Shown: positions 42,958 through 50,364 of the stretch, one piece after another
Layout: every line of letters starts with the position of its first letter
How positions within the stretch are numbered: the stretch's first letter is position 1
Assembly (NCBI GenBank): GCA_041557595.1
Contig: JBFFGE010000002.1
Coordinates: 1 to 64,000, forward strand
Direction: 5' to 3'
Source of the DNA: JAOTYV01 sp041557595
GTDB taxonomy: Bacteria; Pseudomonadota; Alphaproteobacteria; UBA8366
Length of the DNA stretch: 64,000 nt
Position numbers and translations under genes: made by a program
The notes under the pieces: generated by a model
The model's database searches: none
Told to the model about the DNA's origin: nothing
Seen by the model: the letters and a program-made list of their open reading frames with translations, nothing else

Positions 42958-44756
42958 TGGGCGATCAAAAAAATCTTCTTGTCGCAATCGTGCTGTCGAT
43001 TGCCATCCTCTTTACCTATCAGATTTTTTACGAAATGCCGCGCGCCGATCGGGAGCGCGCGCAGCAGGCGAAGATAGCGCAGCAGAAAAAGGCGGCGCCG
43101 CAATCCGGAGCGCCGACAGTCGGCGCGCAAACCGGAAAGCCCGGCGCGGCGGCTGTGCCCGGGAGCGTCCCGGGCGATACGCCCCGTCTCGGTGTCGACA
43201 CTTCCGGAGTTGTGGGGGCGACGACGGCGAGCCCGGCGGAACAGCGGGAAGCGGCCGTTAAGTCCGTGCCGAGGCTGGTCATCGATACACCGCGGCTCGA
43301 AGGTTCGATTTCCCTGAAGGGCGCGCGGATCGACGACCTGTTGCTCAAGGGATATCGCGAGACGATCAAGAAAGATAGCCCGCTGGTGGAGCTGTTGCAG
43401 CCGATCGGCACCAGCAAACCGTATTATGCCGAGTTCGGCTGGCTCGGCGACAGCTCGCTGAAATTGCCCAATCGCAATTCAGTATGGACCGCGGACCGCA
43501 ATACCCTGACGCCGAACGTGGCCGCGACGCTGAGCTGGGACAATGGCGCGGGTCTGGTTTTCGAGCAGCGGATCGCGCTCGACAAGAACTACATGTTCAC
43601 GGTGACCCAGCGGGTCCGCAACAGCGGCGCCGATCCGGTAACGCTTGCACCCTATGGCCTGATTTCCCGCACAGGCACGCCTGAAATCCTGGGGTTCTAT
43701 ATCCTCCATGAAGGGCTGGTCGGCGTTCTCAATGACACGCTGACCGAGGTGGATTATTCGGATCTGACCGAAGACGGACCAAAACGCTATGAAACGAATG
43801 GCGGCTGGCTCGGGATTACCGATAAATACTGGCTGACCGCGCTCGTTCCGGACCAGAAACAAACCATCAAGGCGAGTTTCAACAGCGGCAAGGCTAACGA
43901 GTTCAACAAATATCAGGCGGACTACCTGCTGGAATCGCGGACTGTCCCGGCGGGCGGCGAGATCGAACTCACGAACCACTTGTTCGCCGGGGTCAAGCAG
44001 GTGCCGCTGCTGGACGCGTATGAATCCGAACTCGGGATACCCCGCTTCGATCTCGCGGTGGATTTCGGCTGGTTCTATTTTCTCACCAAGCCGATTTTTT
44101 ACGCCCTGCTCTGGCTGGAGAAGTTCATCGGCAATTTCGGTCTCGCCATTCTGGCGCTGACCGTCGGCATCAAACTGCTGTTCTTCCCGCTGGCCAACAA
44201 ATCTTACAAGGCGATGGCCAAGATGAAGGCGCTGTCGCCGAAGATGCAGGCCTTGAAGGAACGGTTCGGCGACGACCGCCAGAAGATGAACGAGCAGCTG
44301 ATGAAGCTGTACAAGGATGAAAAGGTGAACCCGGCCGCCGGCTGCCTGCCGATGGTCATACAGATTCCGGTCTTCTTTGCGCTGTATAAGGTCCTGTTCG
44401 TCACCATCGAAATGCGTCACGCGCCGTTTTACGGTTGGATCCAGGATCTCTCGGCGCGCGATCCGCTGGGCATGCTGACGCTGTTCGGCCTGGTCGACTG
44501 GCAGGTGCCGGCGATGCTCGATGTCGTCAATATCGGCATCTGGCCCTTGATCATGGGCATCACCATGTACCTGCAGCAAAAACTCAATCCGGCGCCGACC
44601 GATCCGATACAGGCGAAGATCTTCATGTTCATGCCGATCATCTTCACCTTTATCCTCGCCCCCTTCCCGGCCGGTCTGGTGATTTACTGGGCCTGGAACA
44701 ACGTGCTGGGAATCGCGCAGCAATGGACGATCATGAAGCGCATGGGCGTGAAGTGA
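42957..44756 (+). CDS. yidC: Membrane protein insertase YidC
   Basis: Inner-membrane insertase (599 residues) for Sec-dependent and Sec-independent proteins. The N-terminal helix (about residues 7-25) is followed by a linker rich in Ala, Gly and Pro, then the periplasmic beta-domain (about residues 95-340). The conserved insertase core of five helices is in the C-terminal third: AILALTVGIKLLFFPLANKSYKAM, GGCLPMVIQIPVFFALYKVL-like and FLAPFPAGLVIYWAWNNVL-like segments. The gene overlaps both yidD and engB by a few bases. Confidence 0.97.
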   Translation: MGDQKNLLVAIVLSIAILFTYQIFYEMPRADRERAQQAKIAQQKKAAPQSGAPTVGAQTGKPGAAAVPGSVPGDTPRLGVDTSGVVGATTASPAEQREAAVKSVPRLVIDTPRLEGSISLKGARIDDLLLKGYRETIKKDSPLVELLQPIGTSKPYYAEFGWLGDSSLKLPNRNSVWTADRNTLTPNVAATLSWDNGAGLVFEQRIALDKNYMFTVTQRVRNSGADPVTLAPYGLISRTGTPEILGFYILHEGLVGVLNDTLTEVDYSDLTEDGPKRYETNGGWLGITDKYWLTALVPDQKQTIKASFNSGKANEFNKYQADYLLESRTVPAGGEIELTNHLFAGVKQVPLLDAYESELGIPRFDLAVDFGWFYFLTKPIFYALLWLEKFIGNFGLAILALTVGIKLLFFPLANKSYKAMAKMKALSPKMQALKERFGDDRQKMNEQLMKLYKDEKVNPAAGCLPMVIQIPVFFALYKVLFVTIEMRHAPFYGWIQDLSARDPLGMLTLFGLVDWQVPAMLDVVNIGIWPLIMGITMYLQQKLNPAPTDPIQAKIFMFMPIIFTFILAPFPAGLVIYWAWNNVLGIAQQWTIMKRMGVK

Positions 44757-45391
44757 CCTCGGCAGACGCCGAGCAAATTGAAGCCGCCCGCAAGCTATTT
44801 GCCCAGGAATGCCGGTTCGTGACCGGGGCGGCCGGCCTCGACGGGTTGCCGGCCGGCAGCTTGCCGGAAGTCGCCTTCGCAGGCCGGTCGAATGTCGGAA
44901 AATCCAGCCTGATCAATGCCCTGACCGGACGAAAAACCCTGGCCCGGACCTCGAACACGCCAGGCCGGACGCGGCAGCTGAACTTCTTCGATCTGGGCGG
45001 TCGGCTGATGATCGTCGACCTGCCGGGCTATGGCTTTGCGAAGGCGTCGAAGGCGGAGGCGCGGGCCTGGACCGGATTGACGCGCGACTATTTGCGCGGC
45101 CGGGCCGAGTTGCGCCGTCTGTGCCTCTTGATCGACGCCCGCCATGGGTTGAAACCGTCGGATAGCGACCTCATGGCGATGCTGGCGGAGTCCGCGGTCC
45201 CCTACCGCGTCATCCTGACCAAGGCGGACAAGCCGAAAGCCGCGGAGCTCGCCGTCCGCCGCGCCGACATCGAGCAAGTATTGCGCGCCCATGCGGCCGC
45301 GATGCCGGAGGTCCTGGTGACGAGCGCGCGCAAGGGATCCGGAATCGCCGAGCTGCGCGCCGATCTCGCCACGCTGGCGGCAGACTGCTGA
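44753..45391 (+). CDS. engB: Ribosome biogenesis GTPase YihA/EngB
   Basis: GTPase of 212 residues needed for 50S ribosome assembly and cell division. The P-loop is AGRSNVGKSSLINALTG (about residues 43-58). The switch II motif DLPGYGFAK, the base-recognition motif LTKADK and the later TSARKGSGI are present. The GTG at 44753 overlaps the yidC stop (GTGA), and codons before it belong to yidC. Confidence 0.95.
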   Translation: MTSADAEQIEAARKLFAQECRFVTGAAGLDGLPAGSLPEVAFAGRSNVGKSSLINALTGRKTLARTSNTPGRTRQLNFFDLGGRLMIVDLPGYGFAKASKAEARAWTGLTRDYLRGRAELRRLCLLIDARHGLKPSDSDLMAMLAESAVPYRVILTKADKPKAAELAVRRADIEQVLRAHAAAMPEVLVTSARKGSGIAELRADLATLAADC

Positions 45392-45475
45392 TTGGGTTAA
45401 AAAACCGGTCGAGCATCCTGCAGCCCGCCAATGCGCGTCCACGCCGGTGGACGCCGCGCTAAAGGTTTCCGAGCA

Positions 45476-46384
45476 ATGACCAGCGAAAAGACGCAACTCC
45501 GAAAGAACTGGCTCGAACGGGCCGGGATATTGACCGAGGCCCTGCCCTATATGCGGCGTCATGCGGGCCATACCTTCGTCATCAAGTATGGCGGTCACGC
45601 CATGGGGGACGCGGACCTCGCCGCCGTTTTCGCGCGCGACGTCGTGTTGCTGAAGCAGGTCGGCATCAACCCCGTCGTCGTGCATGGCGGCGGCCCGCAG
45701 ATCGGCGCGATGCTCGAACGGTTGATGATCAAGAGCGATTTTGTCGACGGGCTGCGCGTGACCGATGCGGCGACCGTGGAAATCGTCGAAATGGTGTTGT
45801 CCGGCCAGATCAACAAACAGATCGTCGCCAGCATCGCCGATGCCGGCGGCCGCGCGGTCGGCATTTCCGGCAAGGATGGCGGATTGATCCATGTGCGCAA
45901 ACTCGAACGGACGGTGCGCGATCCGGATTCCAACATCGAAAAGGTGGTCGATCTCGGGTTCGTCGGCGATCCCGACCATGTGGATCCGCATATCCTGAAC
46001 GTATTGCGCGACACCGATATCATCCCGGTGATCGCGCCGCTCGGCGTCGACGCGGCGGGCCAGACCTTCAACATCAACGCGGACACGGTGGCCGGCGCCA
46101 TCGCCGCCGCGCTCGGGGCGACGCGGTTGCTCCTGCTCACCGATGTCGAAGGCGTGCTTGACAAGGACGGCGCGCTGATACCGGAAATGACGGTGCAGGA
46201 CGCGGCGGCGCGGCGCAAGGACGGCACTCTCACCGGCGGCATGATTCCCAAGGTGGAGACCTGTGTCGATGCGGTCGACAAGGGCGTCGAAGGGTCGGTC
46301 ATTCTCGACGGACGGGTACCGCACGCCATTCTGCTGGAACTCTTCACGGAGCACGGATCGGGCACCCTGATCCGCGCGGGCTAG
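45476..46384 (+). CDS. argB: Acetylglutamate kinase
   Basis: Second enzyme of arginine biosynthesis (302 residues), phosphorylating N-acetylglutamate. KYGGHAMGD (about residues 39-47) is the phosphate-binding lysine motif, VVHGGGPQIGAML is the second glycine loop, and FNINADTVAGAIAAALGATRLLLLTDVEGVLDKDG, split over two conserved blocks, marks the ATP site. The N-terminal helix of about 20 residues suggests an arginine-sensitive hexameric form, but this is only inferred. The ATG at 45476 was preferred to the one at 45431. Confidence 0.95.
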   Translation: MTSEKTQLRKNWLERAGILTEALPYMRRHAGHTFVIKYGGHAMGDADLAAVFARDVVLLKQVGINPVVVHGGGPQIGAMLERLMIKSDFVDGLRVTDAATVEIVEMVLSGQINKQIVASIADAGGRAVGISGKDGGLIHVRKLERTVRDPDSNIEKVVDLGFVGDPDHVDPHILNVLRDTDIIPVIAPLGVDAAGQTFNINADTVAGAIAAALGATRLLLLTDVEGVLDKDGALIPEMTVQDAAARRKDGTLTGGMIPKVETCVDAVDKGVEGSVILDGRVPHAILLELFTEHGSGTLIRAG

Positions 46385-46398
46385 AGCCGGACGACGCC

Positions 46399-47064
46399 AT
46401 GACCGAGGCCCTTCGAGAGTCGGCGTGCTGGATCTTCGATCTCGACAACACACTGTACCCGGCGGCCTGCAACCTTTTCGTGCAGGTGGACCAGCGGATC
46501 CAGCAATTCGTGATGGATCGCCTGCAGCTCGGCCCGGATCAGGCGCGCGGCATCCAGAAAGAATATTTCCACCAATACGGCACCACCTTGAACGGCCTGA
46601 TCCGCCACCACGATGTCGAACCGGGTGTCTACCTCGACTATGTCCACGATATCGACGTCACGCCGGTGCCGCCGAGCCCGGCGCTCGATGCTGCGCTCGG
46701 CCGCTTGCCCGGGCGCAAGCTGGTCTACACCAACGGCTCGGTGCCGCATGCGGATCGCGTGATGCAGCGCCTCGGCATTTCGCATCATTTCGACGGGATA
46801 TTCGATATCGTCGCGGCCGACTATGTGCCCAAGCCGGATCCCGGCGCCTATGACGAATTCATTCGCCGGTTTCAGGTCGCGCCGACCGATGCGGTAATGG
46901 TCGAGGATATCGCCCGCAACCTCGCGCCCGCGCACGCCCTTGGCATTACGACGGTCTGGTTGCGCAGCGATCATCATTGGTCCGGCGGCAGCGCGGACGA
47001 TCCGCATATCGACCATGTGATCGACGATTTGGTGGATTGGCTCGACACGGTCGTCCCGGAATAA
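46399..47064 (+). CDS. HAD-family pyrimidine 5'-nucleotidase
   Basis: A 221-residue haloacid dehalogenase-superfamily phosphatase of the SDT1/Phm8-like type. The catalytic motif I is IFDLDNTLYPAACNLF (nucleophile Asp in DLDNT), motif II is LVYTNGSVPHADRVM, and motif IV is VMVEDIARNLAPAHALGI with Lys in KPDPGAYDEF before it. Such enzymes dephosphorylate pyrimidine nucleoside monophosphates. In many Alphaproteobacteria argB and this gene are followed closely by dapD; here about 4.8 kb of unrelated genes intervene. Confidence 0.9.
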   Translation: MTEALRESACWIFDLDNTLYPAACNLFVQVDQRIQQFVMDRLQLGPDQARGIQKEYFHQYGTTLNGLIRHHDVEPGVYLDYVHDIDVTPVPPSPALDAALGRLPGRKLVYTNGSVPHADRVMQRLGISHHFDGIFDIVAADYVPKPDPGAYDEFIRRFQVAPTDAVMVEDIARNLAPAHALGITTVWLRSDHHWSGGSADDPHIDHVIDDLVDWLDTVVPE

Positions 47065-47198
47065 GCCAGGCGGGCGCCGGGACGCCAAGATAGCGGACCG
47101 TTGCTTGCGACGGCCTTGCGGACGCGGCAAGCTGTGTTCCTGAACGAATTGCGCGGTGGTGCGCCGAATGCCTAATTCACAAAAGGGAGCGGACAGCG

Positions 47199-47585
47199 AT
47201 GCACAAACGAATCGACCATATGGTGGTGCGGGTAAAGGATCTTGACGAGAGCCTGCGGGCCTACCAGGACAAGCTCGGCATGACGGTGAGCAAGGGGCCG
47301 GACGATATCCCCAATCTGGGAATGCGGCGCGCTATCCTGCCGATGGGCGATAGCGGCCAATTCATCGAGCTTGCGGAACCGCTGGGAGAAGGCGGCGCCA
47401 TCGGACGGTCTTTGGAGCGCTACGGCGAAGGCGTTCACCTGGTGGCGCTCGCGGTGGACGATTTGGCGAAGGCGGTCGAGCAGATGAAGGCGAACGGCAC
47501 GCAGCTTATCGAGGCCGGGGCCCAGGTATTCATTCATCCCCGCGAGTCGCATGGCGTGCTCTATCAGCTCGTTGAGCGCAAATAA
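47199..47585 (+). CDS. VOC family protein, methylmalonyl-CoA epimerase-like
   Basis: A 128-residue vicinal-oxygen-chelate protein. RIDHMVVRVKDLDESLRAYQ opens the first beta-alpha-beta module with the metal-ligand His. GEGVHLVALAVDDLAKAVEQM opens the second, and VFIHPRESHGVLYQLVERK ends with the ligand Glu. The last segment resembles methylmalonyl/ethylmalonyl-CoA epimerases (VFIHPK-x-GVL-x-EL). Such an epimerase is needed in the ethylmalonyl-CoA pathway, for which mcd is encoded at the left end. Glyoxalase-type functions cannot be excluded. AAAGGGAGCGGAC precedes the ATG. Confidence 0.72.
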   Translation: MHKRIDHMVVRVKDLDESLRAYQDKLGMTVSKGPDDIPNLGMRRAILPMGDSGQFIELAEPLGEGGAIGRSLERYGEGVHLVALAVDDLAKAVEQMKANGTQLIEAGAQVFIHPRESHGVLYQLVERK

Positions 47586-47605
47586 GTCCGTCGGGCCGCG
47601 GCCAT

Positions 47606-47639
47606 GATCATAGGGCGCCGCAAATGTGCGCCTATGATC
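47606..47639. terminator. Hairpin between convergent VOC and MlaC-like genes
   Basis: Arms GATCATAGGGCGC (47606-47618) and GCGCCTATGATC (47628-47639) pair over 12 bp with one bulged G and a 9-base loop. The TAG stop of the MlaC-like gene lies inside the right arm. No T-run follows on either side, so function as a two-way terminator is inferred from position only. Confidence 0.45.
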
Positions 47640-48300
47640 CCGGCCGGTTACCGATCGCCGCTGCTTCAAGGTCGGAAAGACGTGTCTGCAGGTGCAGAAG
47701 AAATCCGTCGATACCGCGTTTCTCGATGATCGCGGCAAAATCGGCCCGCTGAATTATGATCATGCTGACGCCCTCGACGATGACGTCGACGATCCGCGGC
47801 CCCGAGGTGAATTGTCGGACGCGCCAGTCGACTTTCAAGGGCTTCGGCGTCTTCGGTCCGACGATATGGGTGCGCACCAGCACGTCGCTGCGTCCAACCG
47901 CCCTGTCGCCAAGCACCCGCACCGATTGATCGGAATACCCGTTCAGCCGGATCAAATAATATTTGACCAGCCATTCCTCGAAGAGTTTGCCGTATTGCTG
48001 CCGCTGATCGGGTGACAGGCGGCTCCAATGCTTGCCCACGACAAACCGGCTGATGTGGCCAACCGCGAAGTTTTTGGTCAGCAGCGATTGAAACCGCGTT
48101 TCGCGGGCCTCGAAGGATCCTTGCCGGTGGTCCAATACGCGGATGGCGTCCTGCGCCAGCGCCGTGATGAACAGGGCTGGATCGGTTGTATCGGGTCCGC
48201 GGGCGGCGGCGGCGCCGATATGGAAGAGCCCGGCAAGCGCCATCCCCAGGATGACCGAGGCGACGACGATGCCGAGTGTATTGGAAATTTTCTTTGTCAT
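47632..48300 (-). CDS. MlaC/Ttg2D-like phospholipid-binding protein
   Basis: A 222-residue exported protein. A signal peptide (about residues 1-34, with GMALAGLFHIGAAAA) precedes the MlaC domain: FQSLLTKNFAVGHISRFVVGKHW, LSPDQRQQYGKLFEEWLVKYY and KVDWRVRQFTSGPRIVDVIVEGVSMI are typical. MlaC shuttles phospholipids across the periplasm to the MlaFEDB transporter. No mlaD, mlaE or mlaF gene is in this window, so it is isolated here. The C-terminal stop sits in the hairpin shared with the convergent VOC gene. Repeat copy C lies immediately upstream. Confidence 0.87.
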   Translation of the reverse strand: MTKKISNTLGIVVASVILGMALAGLFHIGAAAARGPDTTDPALFITALAQDAIRVLDHRQGSFEARETRFQSLLTKNFAVGHISRFVVGKHWSRLSPDQRQQYGKLFEEWLVKYYLIRLNGYSDQSVRVLGDRAVGRSDVLVRTHIVGPKTPKPLKVDWRVRQFTSGPRIVDVIVEGVSMIIIQRADFAAIIEKRGIDGFLLHLQTRLSDLEAAAIGNRPGS

Positions 48301-48322
48301 TTGAGTTTGCTCCCGGAGATCT

Positions 48323-48427
48323 GGACCATTTTTTGCCTAAGGTGGCTTATATGAAATGGTCTATCTCTTGGTTTCCTTCGCAAATACGTCGTCGCGAACC
48401 GTTTCGGTTCGCTCGGGATTTGCTCTA
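48323..48427 (-). repeat. Two-hairpin dispersed repeat, copy C
   Basis: A 105-bp copy of the element at 13138-13242, opposite orientation, with TAGAGC at 48427-48422. Both stems are kept (GCGAACCG/CGGTTCGC, and GGACCATTT/AAATGGTCT with a G-T pair). Its first three bases are the TAG stop of the cupredoxin gene. It fills the gap between two genes on the same strand, so it may separate their transcripts. Confidence 0.9.
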
Positions 48428-48775
48428 GTTGTTCCGGAGATCGACGCGCCCGGTCATGGAGGGATGGAAGATGCAGAAATACGCCTGCGAAAGACCTTCC
48501 GAGACGACCAGTTCCCATTGTCCGTTCGGGGCGATCGATCCGGAATCCCAGCTTCGGTCCTTGGCCGTTGCGGTGTGGGGAACGAAATCCTTGTTCACCC
48601 AGACAATGGTGTCGCCGGGTTTGATCTTCTGATCCGGGGCTACGAACTTGAATTTCTGGATGGCGATGACGATGCGGTTTCCCTCGGCTGCGAAGCCAGG
48701 GCCCGACGGATGAAAAGCGATTGTGGCGGCGAGTGCCGCCACAATCAGCTTCGGCGCAAGGATGCGACGGAACAT
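48425..48775 (-). CDS. Exported cupredoxin
   Basis: A 116-residue protein with a signal peptide (about residues 1-30) and a plastocyanin/azurin-like fold. The type 1 copper ligands fit: His in NKDFVPHTATA, then Cys, His and Met in YFCIFHPSMTGRV. KPGDTIVWVNKD is a typical preceding strand. It should be a periplasmic copper electron carrier or copper-binding protein. It follows the DUF4142 gene by five bases, so the two are probably co-translated. Its TAG stop is provided by the end of repeat copy C. Confidence 0.87.
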   Translation of the reverse strand: MFRRILAPKLIVAALAATIAFHPSGPGFAAEGNRIVIAIQKFKFVAPDQKIKPGDTIVWVNKDFVPHTATAKDRSWDSGSIAPNGQWELVVSEGLSQAYFCIFHPSMTGRVDLRNN

Positions 48776-48780
48776 CGCCG

Positions 48781-49311
48781 TCAGCTTCCGATCGCTGAGA
48801 CCATATGCTCGGCGTGCTTTTCATGCGCCTTGAATATGATCAGTGCGTCCCGGAACAGGGCCTTGACCTCGGGGTTCTCGATGTTCGGGATAAACGTCTT
48901 CTCGACGAGGTTATTGACCGATTTATGGTAGGCAAATTCATTTTCCGCATAGCGGCGATCAAATTCCGCGCCGCTCAACCGGCTCATTTCCTCGACCAGC
49001 TTGTCGGAACCCGCGGTGAGTTGCTGGCTGAGAAAATTGTCCTGGGCCGAGGCCTTGAGTTTCTTCAACAGCACCAGCGCCCGCTCGTTGACCGCGCTGT
49101 GATCGCGGATCATGGTTTTCGCGAATTCGTGGATCGCCGGATTCTTGGATTTCGCCAGCGCGAGATAGGCATAGCGGATGTCGATCGAGTCGGCGGTGTA
49201 CGCCACATGCGCGATTTCGAGATCGTTGAGTTCGGCGGGTGACTTCGCATCGGCGGTCACGGTCATGATCGCCAGCAGAGCCAAGGGGGCTACGAGGAAC
49301 TTCTTCAACAT
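48781..49311 (-). CDS. DUF4142 family periplasmic protein
   Basis: A 176-residue protein with signal peptide (residues 1-23, LALLAIMTVTADA before the cleavage site) and an all-helical ferritin-like DUF4142 domain. DLEIAHVAYTADSIDIRYAYLALAKSKNPAIHEFAKTMIRDH, split in family blocks, is characteristic, as is FDRRYAENEFAYHKSVNNLVE. The function is unknown; histidines and acidic residues spaced along the helices are compatible with metal binding. The ATG at 49311 directly begins the signal peptide and was preferred to upstream in-frame starts. Confidence 0.84.
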   Translation of the reverse strand: MLKKFLVAPLALLAIMTVTADAKSPAELNDLEIAHVAYTADSIDIRYAYLALAKSKNPAIHEFAKTMIRDHSAVNERALVLLKKLKASAQDNFLSQQLTAGSDKLVEEMSRLSGAEFDRRYAENEFAYHKSVNNLVEKTFIPNIENPEVKALFRDALIIFKAHEKHAEHMVSAIGS

Positions 49312-49379
49312 TGTATCGTCTCCTGTCATGGGATTGCGTTGCGACAGGGGGAATTCCCTGTCGGTATTTCCGCCAGCTG

Positions 49380-49880
49380 TCAGCTGAGGTCGTTCGGGGT
49401 TTTGGTCGCGATTTTCGACCAGTTTCGGTCGGCTCTTTTGATGAAGCCGGGAATGTCCGACCGCCAGAGCTTCTGAACCTCTGGATTGAGGTTCAGGTAG
49501 AGTTTCCCGGCGACGATCCGCCATTGCTGCGGGTCGCCGTCAAACTTTGCACCGACGGCAACGCCATAGGCGCAATAGCCGCCGTATTGCGGCAGGTATT
49601 TTTCCGGATCGTCCGTGAAGGCCTTGAGGTGATCTTCGCTGGCGAACCGGTAGGTTGCGTCGTTGTGAACGGCGGAGAATTTGGCACGGCCGATCGTCGG
49701 ACGGCCTTTTTTGAAATAGGCGACGACGTCGTAGCCATGCACCGCGAGGCCGTATCCTTTCGCGGTCAAGCCGTACGAGACATTTGTGTCGGCCTTGGTG
49801 CCGGCAACGTTCGCCGCGACCAGGCCGGCAAACACCGTCAGCACGGTGAAGGCGGCGATGAAACTGCGAATGAGCGACAT
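49380..49880 (-). CDS. Exported YHS domain protein
   Basis: A 166-residue protein with a signal peptide (about residues 1-30) followed by a YHS domain. VHGYDVVAYFKKGRPTIGRAKFSAVHNDATYRFAS and the block DDPEKYLPQYGGYCAYGVAVG are the recognisable features. YHS domains occur in metal-transport ATPases and in free-standing exported proteins, where a metal-related role is suspected. It starts 39 bp after the clamp-helix-like gene and ends 68 bp before the DUF4142 gene, all on the minus strand. Confidence 0.87.
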   Translation of the reverse strand: MSLIRSFIAAFTVLTVFAGLVAANVAGTKADTNVSYGLTAKGYGLAVHGYDVVAYFKKGRPTIGRAKFSAVHNDATYRFASEDHLKAFTDDPEKYLPQYGGYCAYGVAVGAKFDGDPQQWRIVAGKLYLNLNPEVQKLWRSDIPGFIKRADRNWSKIATKTPNDLS

Positions 49881-49919
49881 GAGGATCTTCCTTCTCTGGT
49901 GGGGTGTCGCCGCGCCGGC

Positions 49920-50207
49920 TTATGCGGCGTGCTGCGTTGCGGCCGGGTTCGCGTTGGGGCTAACGGCCATGGCGCCTGTGACAGCGTTTTCGGCAATGGC
50001 GCCGTCGCCGAATGTCGACAGCGCGTCGATCGCCGCGCGGATCATGCGCTTTTCGTTACGGATGACGATGTCGGGCGCCTGCATGCGGATGAGCCGCTTG
50101 AGCCGGTTGTTGCGGGTGATCACGCGGCGGTACAGATCCAGCCGACCCATCGGGCGATCGATGCGGTGACGGGATTGGCTGGCGGTCCGGGTTGGATGTC
50201 GTGCCAT
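49920..50207 (-). CDS. Free-standing RNA polymerase beta' clamp-helix-like protein
   Basis: A 95-residue protein. Residues 24-63 (DLYRRVITRNNRLKRLI, then APDIVIRNEKRM, then AIDAL) match the clamp-helix coiled coil of RpoC, about residues 266-306 in E. coli beta'. That segment is the main contact for sigma region 2.2 and also binds NusG/RfaH. Residues equivalent to E. coli R275, R278, R281, R293, E295 and A302 are kept (R32, R35, R38, R50, E52, A59); Q300 is Arg. The N-terminal 22 residues are basic and the last 30 are Ala/Asn-rich and unlike RpoC. GAGGAAAT lies before the ATG. Nothing else of RpoC is nearby. A decoy or anti-sigma role is inference. Confidence 0.75.
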   Translation of the reverse strand: MARHPTRTASQSRHRIDRPMGRLDLYRRVITRNNRLKRLIRMQAPDIVIRNEKRMIRAAIDALSTFGDGAIAENAVTGAMAVSPNANPAATQHAA

Positions 50208-50294
50208 GATCGATTTCCTCCGTCTGCTTGTCGGTTCGTGGTTTTCGTTACCGGCGGTGGTGCGTTTGGCCTTATGTCCGTGGCCGCCGGGGTG

Positions 50295-50354
50295 GATCGA
50301 CCGGTTACCGGTCGGGGCCGCTGCCGCCCGCTGCGACGCGGCAACCGGTCGACC
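50295..50354 (-). other. Inverted repeat with G-U-compatible arms between two genes
   Basis: Arms at 50295-50309 and 50340-50354 are complementary over 15 positions if two G-U pairs are allowed in the minus-strand transcript; the loop is 30 bases. It begins 11 bp after the stop of the carboxymuconolactone decarboxylase gene and ends 88 bp before the clamp-helix-like gene. There is no T-run, so attenuation or RNA processing is as likely as termination. Confidence 0.5.
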
Positions 50355-50364
50355 CGGGGGAGGC

